From contig JANOPN010000027.1 in assembly GCA_031421855.1 (NCBI GenBank), positions 1 to 8,237 of the forward strand: a stretch of DNA of 8,237 nucleotides. The letters are read 5' to 3'. The notes below the pieces were generated by a model that did no database searches, was not told the origin of the DNA, and saw only the letters and a list, made by a program, of their open reading frames with translations. Made by a program: the position numbers and the translations under genes. This stretch comes from JAAFHN01 sp031421855 (GTDB taxonomy: Bacteria > Pseudomonadota > Gammaproteobacteria > Burkholderiales > Burkholderiaceae_C). Numbering within the stretch: position 1 is the first letter of the stretch; each line of letters opens with the position of its first letter. Shown piece after piece: positions 1-3,734 of this stretch.

Positions 1-244
1 CATGGGCATCAGCTGGCATCGCCAAGAGTGGTCGTTGCCACAATTTGATTCACCTGATCCAGACTTCATCGATCAAAACCGCATGCTATGGGCGCAGCCC
101 TTCGCAGCACCGTGCAATCCGGGCGAATTCAACCCAACCCCGGTCGTCCCCCGCGCAGCGCCCGCCGTGTTTGAAGTTGCCCCGACCCCATCAGAAATCG
201 ACCTCGCTCAGTTCATCGGCTGGATGGACTGCGGTGGCGATTGA
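1..244 (+). CDS. D1: secreted peptide precursor, 3' part (5' end off the window)
   Basis: The frame is open at the left edge, so the start lies outside the window. The first visible codons are Met-Gly at bases 2-7, preceded by a C that would end a Ser codon (AGC). This matches the Ser-Met-Gly leader end seen in D2, A and B, so the visible 78 residues after M-G are probably the exported core. The core is Pro-rich in the middle, has Cys at visible residues 38 and 77, and ends LAQFIGWMDCGGD. The D2 remnant has the homologous end LAQLVGWMDYGGD, with mostly conservative changes (D/N, F/L, I/V) and two silent third-position changes, which argues that the tail was translated. I do not recognise a family. 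By context it is a substrate of the C39 exporter downstream. The call as a real gene is fairly safe; the bacteriocin-like role is inference. Confidence 0.6.
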   Translation, partial: MGISWHRQEWSLPQFDSPDPDFIDQNRMLWAQPFAAPCNPGEFNPTPVVPRAAPAVFEVAPTPSEIDLAQFIGWMDCGGD

Positions 245-255
245 CCGAACAACAC

Positions 256-393
256 ATGAAACCCATTCGCTTGGCTGAGGCACCCATGAGAGGCGCTCCA
301 GCCCAGCAACCCAACAGCACCCACCCACCGAACCTGCGCTTTTTTCATCTTCAAAACATGAAAAGCGCGCATGGTGCAGGGACGGATCGGTGA
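256..393 (+). CDS. Conserved 45-codon small ORF, copy 1
   Basis: This ORF starts with ATG 11 bases after the D1 stop and ends at TGA 391-393. An ORF of exactly the same length, with aligned start and stop, sits after D2 at 1498-1635. The two products match at 30 of 45 residues, with shared NSTHPPNLRF and SAHGAGTDR blocks. The product has no SMG leader, no membrane segment and no recognised domain. No Shine-Dalgarno sequence is visible, so translation would need coupling to D1. Against coding, all five base changes inside the hairpin alter residues. In favour, three changes in the diverged N-terminal part are silent (two Ala codons and one Glu codon) and the alignment there has no indels. It may be a real small protein or a by-product of conserved RNA. 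Confidence 0.35.
   Translation: MKPIRLAEAPMRGAPAQQPNSTHPPNLRFFHLQNMKSAHGAGTDR
336..368 (+). promoter_or_regulatory. Conserved stem-loop, copy 1
   Basis: GCGCTT at 336-341 pairs with AAGCGC at 363-368. After a two-base TT bulge (342-343), TTCAT at 344-348 pairs with ATGAA at 358-362. The loop is 349-357. In copy 2 (1578-1610) the first pair above the bulge changes from T-A to C-G through a change on each side, a compensatory substitution. No T-run follows, so this is not a standard rho-independent terminator. A second possible pairing, GCGCAT 367-372 with ATGCGC 399-404, shares two bases with this stem. It could act in the mRNA between D and peptide A, but the role is unknown. Confidence 0.5.
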
Positions 394-442
394 GTGAAAT
401 GCGCAATACCGCAGCGCGTCCAAATGCGGTGAATAGAAAACT

Positions 443-447
443 AGGAA
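443..447 (+). promoter_or_regulatory. Ribosome binding site of peptide A
   Basis: AGGAA lies five bases before ATG 453. The same AGGAA with the same five-base gap precedes peptide B, which supports 453 as the start and gives leaders of equal length (15 residues). ATG 447 overlaps this site and is less likely. An in-frame ATG at 399 has its own GGTGAG at 389-394 and cannot be excluded. Confidence 0.6.
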
Positions 448-452
448 TGAAC

Positions 453-647
453 ATGAAAGTCGTCAACTTCGACCAGATGCAGCACATCTCAATGGGTGAA
501 AGCCCAACACCATCGACGCCAGAAGAGACGGGCAACCCGGGCGAGGGCTCGGCGGGTTCCGCTACGGTCAATGGACTCCTTCGCAACCTGTTTGGAAGCG
601 TGATTCGCTTGACGATCGCGACGGCCACGATCGGTATCCGGGGTTGA
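453..647 (+). CDS. Peptide A: short precursor with SMG leader
   Basis: This is a 64-residue peptide. The leader MKVVNFDQMQHISMG ends in a double-glycine-like site, with Gly at -1, Met at -2 and Ile at -4, and would be cut after Gly15. The 49-residue core starts with an acidic, Pro- and Gly-rich stretch (residues 16-38). It ends in a hydrophobic, helix-compatible segment with three Arg (residues 39-64), of the kind that inserts in membranes. There are no Cys. The stop overlaps the CPBP1 start by four bases (TTGA, 644-647), so the two are probably translated together. In this family context the peptide would be exported by the C39 transporter at 3735-5993 and CPBP1 would be its partner or immunity protein. 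That function is inferred from leader, size and neighbours; I do not recognise the core sequence. Confidence 0.6.
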   Translation: MKVVNFDQMQHISMGESPTPSTPEETGNPGEGSAGSATVNGLLRNLFGSVIRLTIATATIGIRG

Positions 648-1360
648 CCAACAACAACGACCTTGGTTCACCGAGGGCGGCGCGCGGCTGGGGTTTTGCC
701 CCAGTCGCGCTAATCGTCACTTTGACTTTGATCAAGACCTATTTCAGCCGAGATGTCGACGGTTTCTATTTTTGGGCGATTGACTGCTTGTTTTTTTTCG
801 GTGTTGGTGCGTACTTGGCGATCAGTTCGGCGCGGATGGACTGGGCTGACTGGCATCAAATACCGAACCAGAAATTTGGGATTGGTATCGGCAAGTTTTG
901 TTTGTGGACACTCGCCTTGGTGCTAGCGGTCACTTTGTGCATTGCGCTGGTGCTCGTCACAACCAGATTCGCGACGCAATCGTTGCACATCGAGCTAGCG
1001 CCACCGCTCGCGATCAGCTATCCCGATGCCCTACCCACGCACCCGCTGGTTAGATGGCCTGTCATTGCATACGCAGCTATTTCTGCCGGGCTCATTGAGG
1101 AGTGGTTATATCGCGCTCGCGTGGCAAACATTCTCGCGATCAATCCCGCAGATAGCAACATGCGTTTCGTCTTGATATCTTCGGCGCTTTTTGCATGCGC
1201 GCACCTGTGTCACGGCACAAAAGCCACGCTAGTCGCCTTTTTTGTTGGGACGTTGATGGCCGTGTATTTTCAGAAAGCACCCATTGCTAACCGATTGTTG
1301 TCGCTTGCGCTGGCGCACGCCTTGGTTGATTTGAAATGGCTTGCGAGCGCGCCTCAATGA
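644..1360 (+). CDS. CPBP1: CPBP/Abi-family intramembrane metalloprotease
   Basis: A 238-residue membrane protein with all three CPBP (Rce1/Abi) motifs: EEWLYR at 152-157 (EExxxR), F183xxxH187, and H225xxxD229. These Glu and His residues form the active site in the family. Hydrophobic segments lie near 17-33, 41-62, 84-107, 134-150, 175-190, 195-209 and 218-234. The start is TTG 644 inside the stop of peptide A. The first in-frame ATG would remove about 64 residues and two membrane segments, so TTG is preferred. Proteins of this family encoded beside bacteriocin peptides often give self-immunity, and some process peptides or membrane substrates. The tight coupling to peptide A suggests a dedicated pair. 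Family assignment is secure from the motifs; the role is inferred. Confidence 0.85.
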   Translation: MTNNNDLGSPRAARGWGFAPVALIVTLTLIKTYFSRDVDGFYFWAIDCLFFFGVGAYLAISSARMDWADWHQIPNQKFGIGIGKFCLWTLALVLAVTLCIALVLVTTRFATQSLHIELAPPLAISYPDALPTHPLVRWPVIAYAAISAGLIEEWLYRARVANILAINPADSNMRFVLISSALFACAHLCHGTKATLVAFFVGTLMAVYFQKAPIANRLLSLALAHALVDLKWLASAPQ

Positions 1361-1378
1361 TTGGTTCCACAAACGCCG

Positions 1379-1493
1379 ATGCAAATCAATACCGCTCAAA
1401 TTCGATCAGTCAGCATGGGCCTCACATCGCACCACCACTCCAAAGGTCAACCTCGCCCAGCTCGTCGGCTGGATGGACTACGGCGGCGATTGA
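1379..1493 (+). pseudogene. D2: decayed or frameshifted copy of precursor D1
   Basis: ATG 1379 opens a leader, MQINTAQIRSVSMG, of the same type as in peptides A and B, followed by LTSHHHS. The conserved D tail LAQLVGWMDYGGD, ending at TGA 1491-1493, is one frame over (+1). A shift near 1437-1445 would join them into a core of about 23 residues, against at least 78 in D1, so an internal deletion has also occurred. The leader frame otherwise runs on into unrelated sequence. CPBP1 ends 18 bases upstream and no clear ribosome binding site is visible. The most likely reading is a broken gene. Alternatives are programmed frameshifting or an overlapping start at TTG 1341 in the tail frame; neither has a visible signal. 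The tail Cys of D1 is Tyr here. Confidence 0.5.
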
Positions 1494-1497
1494 CACC

Positions 1498-1635
1498 ATG
1501 CCCGCAATTCGCTGGAGTGAAGCGCCCCAACCGGCAGCCTTACCCCAGCAAACCAACAGCACCCACCCACCGAACCTGCGCTTTTCTCATCATCAAAAAT
1601 TGAGAAGCGCGCATGGTGCAGGGACGGATCGGTGA
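1498..1635 (+). CDS. Conserved 45-codon small ORF, copy 2
   Basis: Partner of the ORF at 256-393, with the same length and aligned start and stop. ATG lies four bases after the TGA of the D2 tail. Differences from copy 1 are concentrated in residues 2-19 and 30-36. The NSTHPPNLRF and SAHGAGTDR blocks are identical also at base level, and that identity continues eleven bases beyond the stop, which a protein-only constraint would not explain. No domain is recognised. Its retention next to a decayed D2 suggests that it, or the RNA it overlaps, serves the downstream peptide rather than D. Confidence 0.35.
   Translation: MPAIRWSEAPQPAALPQQTNSTHPPNLRFSHHQKLRSAHGAGTDR
1578..1610 (+). promoter_or_regulatory. 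Conserved stem-loop, copy 2
   Basis: GCGCTT 1578-1583 pairs with AAGCGC 1605-1610. After a TT bulge (1584-1585), CTCA 1586-1589 pairs with TGAG 1601-1604. Relative to copy 1, T to C at 1586 and A to G at 1604 keep the base pair. The outermost T-A pair of copy 1 is lost, and the loop differs at two positions. GCGCAT 1609-1614 could pair instead with ATGCGC 1641-1646, as in copy 1. Confidence 0.5.
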
Positions 1636-1694
1636 GTGAAATGCGCTTTCTATCGCGGCGCGAAATTTTTCGAATGCGGTTTGTTTTGATATTT

Positions 1695-1699
1695 AGGAA
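1695..1699 (+). promoter_or_regulatory. Ribosome binding site of peptide B
   Basis: AGGAA lies five bases before ATG 1705, the same spacing as for peptide A. An upstream ATG at 1641, with GGTGAG at 1631-1636, opens a 20-codon frame that stops at TGA 1701-1703, one base before ATG 1705. This may couple translation of peptide B. Confidence 0.6.
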
Positions 1700-1704
1700 A
1701 TGAA

Positions 1705-2025
1705 ATGAAAGAAATGAGTCTCGTAGACCAGTCGGATGTATCAATGGGAGACGGGTTGTTTACACAAGTTGTTATTGGTGTAGCAATAAACGCCATCTAT
1801 GATGGTGTTAAAGCGGTTACTTCAGCATCCATTAATTACATTTGCTCGTTCCCGATCACGGAGCAGTATGGGGACAGACCGCAATACACAGATGCATCTA
1901 GTGCTCTAGCGCGCAACGGTCACGATGCGCAATCAGACACTGCAGCTGCAAATCGTGGGTTTGGCACACCCGGTTGTGATCTAGGCGGAATGCTAAAAAT
2001 TCAAGATCCGACTTCGAATGGTTGA
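1705..2025 (+). CDS. Peptide B: precursor with SMG leader
   Basis: This is a 106-residue peptide. The leader MKEMSLVDQSDVSMG is 15 residues long and ends like that of peptide A, with Val at -4, Ser at -3, Met at -2 and Gly at -1. The core of 91 residues begins with a hydrophobic segment (residues 18-46, rich in Val, Ile, Ala and Gly). It continues with a polar, Gly-, Ala- and Asp-rich tail holding Cys91; Cys47 sits at the junction, so one disulfide is possible. It occupies the same slot in unit 2 as peptide A does in unit 1, but the cores share no evident similarity. CPBP2 follows after a gap of 189 bases. A secreted antimicrobial or signalling peptide is the natural reading of leader and context. 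The core family is not recognised. Confidence 0.6.
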   Translation: MKEMSLVDQSDVSMGDGLFTQVVIGVAINAIYDGVKAVTSASINYICSFPITEQYGDRPQYTDASSALARNGHDAQSDTAAANRGFGTPGCDLGGMLKIQDPTSNG

Positions 2026-2214
2026 GATTCATGCAAAATAATTAAATGTTCAACCGATTAGTAGAAATACTGATTTCAAAGAACTTCCGCATGCGAGAAA
2101 AAGTAATAAAAGCAATGATTTACCCACCTCGCATGCACCAAAATGTTTAAAAATATTTAATACAAAAGTTTAATAGAATCGCAATGCGAATTCCTATAAA
2201 TACACGAATTCACC
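2026..2214 (+). promoter_or_regulatory. AT-rich gap with a 9-bp inverted repeat
   Basis: No gene is seen here. GCATGCGAG at 2089-2097 and CTCGCATGC at 2128-2136 form a perfect 9-base inverted repeat with a 30-base spacer. Without a following T-run it is more like an operator than a terminator. A CGAATTC direct repeat (2187-2193 and 2205-2211) lies just before the CPBP2 start. A TATAAA at 2195-2200 resembles a -10 box, but it has no good -35 box and is very close to the ATG. The gap may carry a separate promoter for CPBP2, but I cannot place it firmly. Confidence 0.3.
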
Positions 2215-2706
2215 ATGAACACATCAACGATTGAAACTAAAGCAATCTCAATTCTAAACCGAAGATATCAAAGAATACTAGCATTAGTACTTATTTTTAT
2301 ATCGATCAGCTTGTTGTTTTCATTTTTTCAACATCTATTCATCGACAACCCGAATAGAATCGAGTCGCCCAATGCAAAATCTATGGTGCTCACTTCAATC
2401 TCAGCGATTATTCTCGCTCCAATAATAGAAACTATATTTCTTTGGGTGATGAATACGATACTCTTATCATTTAAATTCACCCGCTATTTTCTCATCTTCC
2501 TTTCGTTTTGGTGTCTACACTTTGTTGCTGGAACGGGGTTGATATCTTCAATAGGAACCGGACTCGGATTTTCAGTCATGGTCTATTATATTGAAATATT
2601 TAAAAACAAAATTTCACCATCAGCATCACAAGAATACATCGATGTTGCGATAGCACACAGTGTATACAATTCATTTATAATTGTCATTATAATTTTAATC
2701 ACTTGA
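2215..2706 (+). CDS. CPBP2: diverged CPBP-like membrane protein
   Basis: A 163-residue, very hydrophobic protein with membrane segments near 21-40, 57-80, 88-105, 107-127 and 143-163. It keeps a degenerate CPBP layout. APIIETIFLW at 68-77 aligns with the family's APIxEExxFRG but keeps only the first Glu (E72); the second is Thr73 and the Arg is Leu76. F98xxxH102 and H148xxxN152 match motifs 2 and 3. It is shorter than CPBP1 and may be catalytically weakened, which would still allow an immunity role. Three sampled 60-base rows here average about 32% GC, far below the neighbouring genes, suggesting transfer. ATG 2215 has no clear Shine-Dalgarno site. The stop sits in a TTGA that also offers a TTG start to the next frame. 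It is paired by position with peptide B. Confidence 0.6.
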   Translation: MNTSTIETKAISILNRRYQRILALVLIFISISLLFSFFQHLFIDNPNRIESPNAKSMVLTSISAIILAPIIETIFLWVMNTILLSFKFTRYFLIFLSFWCLHFVAGTGLISSIGTGLGFSVMVYYIEIFKNKISPSASQEYIDVAIAHSVYNSFIIVIIILIT

Positions 2707-2742
2707 GAGACCTTATTCAGGCTATATTCAACGTCAACGCGC

Positions 2743-2747
2743 AGGAA
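2743..2747 (+). promoter_or_regulatory. Ribosome binding site favouring ATG 2751
   Basis: AGGAA ends three bases before ATG 2751. The alternative start, TTG 2703, overlaps the CPBP2 stop and would add 16 residues. The visible site favours 2751. Confidence 0.45.
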
Positions 2748-2750
2748 CTC

Positions 2751-3719
2751 ATGCCGCCAGCCGCAACTGATTTGGCTGTGACACGACTGCGGTTCATATC
2801 GACATCTAGTAATCCGAGTCAATTGATTACGCCAATCGTCCACCGTACGCAGGTCAAGTATTTGCAACTTTTCGGTCAGCGGCTTGAGATCGATATCATG
2901 AGTGGCGTAGGAGAAAGTGCATTATTGGACTTGCTTGGAAAAGGCAAGACTCGCCAACTGATGCGTGATCGAGTTGACGGCACAGCCAATGAACTCACAC
3001 CGAAACTGGCGAAAGCAATCGGCAACACGCTTCGCCAAACGCCGGACCAGCTCCCTTCAGTGAAGGCTTATGCGAGCGCCGCCGCTGCACATTTGAAGCC
3101 GCGCTCCGATTTCAGCGGCAACGCCCGCACGATTGCAAGCGAATTGGCGCGCATTCACATCGTTCAACATCAAGCGTTGGCGCGCGACGGCGTGATAAAC
3201 CCCGCAAGTCCGAACGCCTTGTTGGCCGAATTCAACACATGGCAGGCTTTGGGGCTGCGCGGCGTTGACGCCGATATTGTGGTGATCGACACCTTGATCG
3301 CCAGTACCGAGCTCAACGAACCGGACGTTCACAGCGCTTTACGCGGTGGAATTTCTAACGGAATCACGGTGCCAACATCTAGTCGATCCAATTTACCCAA
3401 TTCCCGCAAGAATGGAACCGGGGCTTTGTCGGTGATCAGTTTGGCCCCATTTCTCGCACGCAGCCAAGCGCTGTCAAAACTGCGTGATGCCCCACAGTAC
3501 ACCGATGATGAAGCCATCGAGTTTGCTGCGCTGATGCGCACCCATGAGTTGGGCCATCAACTCCTCAAGCTCGGCCACCCGTGGGGAAATGCGGCCTTCG
3601 TGATGCGGCCACCGGTGTCGCTGCGGTTTCGCGAGTGGGCCAAACAGTTGGATCCAACCAAATGCAAACTCGGTAGCGAAGCGGCGATGACGCCGGGCGC
3701 GATCACCCTCGCGCCCTGA
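2751..3719 (+). CDS. Putative HExxH zinc metallopeptidase
   Basis: A 322-residue soluble protein with no signal peptide or membrane segment, in a family I do not recognise. Near the C-terminus it carries HELGHQLLKLGHPWG, with His265, Glu266 and His269 forming an HExxH zinc site. His276 is a candidate third ligand, one residue further than in metzincins (HExxHxxGxxH). The stretch before it (about 180-215) is hydrophobic and strand-like and is followed by a Ser- and Asn-rich linker. The last 40 residues are Pro-, Arg- and Lys-rich with one Cys. The gene lies between CPBP2 and the exporter, with a 15-base gap to the exporter and the same strand, so it is probably co-transcribed. Possible roles are a second maturation protease for the exported peptides, or cytosolic immunity. 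Neither is shown by sequence. Start choice: see the ribosome site at 2743. Confidence 0.65.
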   Translation: MPPAATDLAVTRLRFISTSSNPSQLITPIVHRTQVKYLQLFGQRLEIDIMSGVGESALLDLLGKGKTRQLMRDRVDGTANELTPKLAKAIGNTLRQTPDQLPSVKAYASAAAAHLKPRSDFSGNARTIASELARIHIVQHQALARDGVINPASPNALLAEFNTWQALGLRGVDADIVVIDTLIASTELNEPDVHSALRGGISNGITVPTSSRSNLPNSRKNGTGALSVISLAPFLARSQALSKLRDAPQYTDDEAIEFAALMRTHELGHQLLKLGHPWGNAAFVMRPPVSLRFREWAKQLDPTKCKLGSEAAMTPGAITLAP

Positions 3720-3734
3720 ATTGAATCTGCACCC

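Larger units (their letters stand above)
200..404 (+). repeat. Cassette repeat, copy 1 (partner 1449-1646)
   Basis: This segment covers the last 15 codons of D1 (stop included), the 45-codon ORF and the hairpin region, and it recurs at 1449-1646. Bases 200-244 match 1449-1493 at 39 of 45 positions. The two copies then differ by an indel. Bases 256-404 align without gaps to 1498-1646 (constant offset 1242). Within this, 302-404 match 1544-1646 at 97 of 103 positions, counted by eye. Five of the six differences fall in the stem-loop. Bases 256-301 are much more diverged, with about half the positions identical. Confidence 0.85.
1449..1646 (+). repeat. Cassette repeat, copy 2 (partner 200-404)
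   Basis: Second copy of the segment at 200-404: the D tail codons, the 45-codon ORF, the stem-loop and the GTGAAATGCGC stretch after the ORF stop. The near-identity ends at 1646. Beyond it only short blocks resemble copy 1, namely AATGCGGT and the AGGAA ribosome site before the leader peptide. After that the two units carry unrelated peptide and CPBP genes. Confidence 0.85.

Noticed and set aside
336..368. Stem-loop as a rho-independent terminator
   Set aside because: There is no T-run after the stem, and the downstream leader peptide lacks an obvious promoter of its own.
302..404. CRISPR-like or tRNA-like structure in the duplicated segment
   Set aside because: There are only two copies about 1.2 kb apart with genes between them, no spacer pattern, and no cloverleaf.
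191..628. Long - strand ORF sharing a block with another - strand ORF at 1478-1744
   Set aside because: The shared block is only the reverse reading of the duplicated segment. The rest of the two frames is unrelated and antisense to D1 and peptides A and B, with no ribosome site. The base changes are explained by the stem-loop.
1341..1493. Alternative D2 start at TTG 1341 in the frame of the conserved tail
   Set aside because: It would overlap the CPBP1 end, has no ribosome site and no SMG leader. The resemblance of SIPLKFD to SLPQFD in D1 is too short to weigh.
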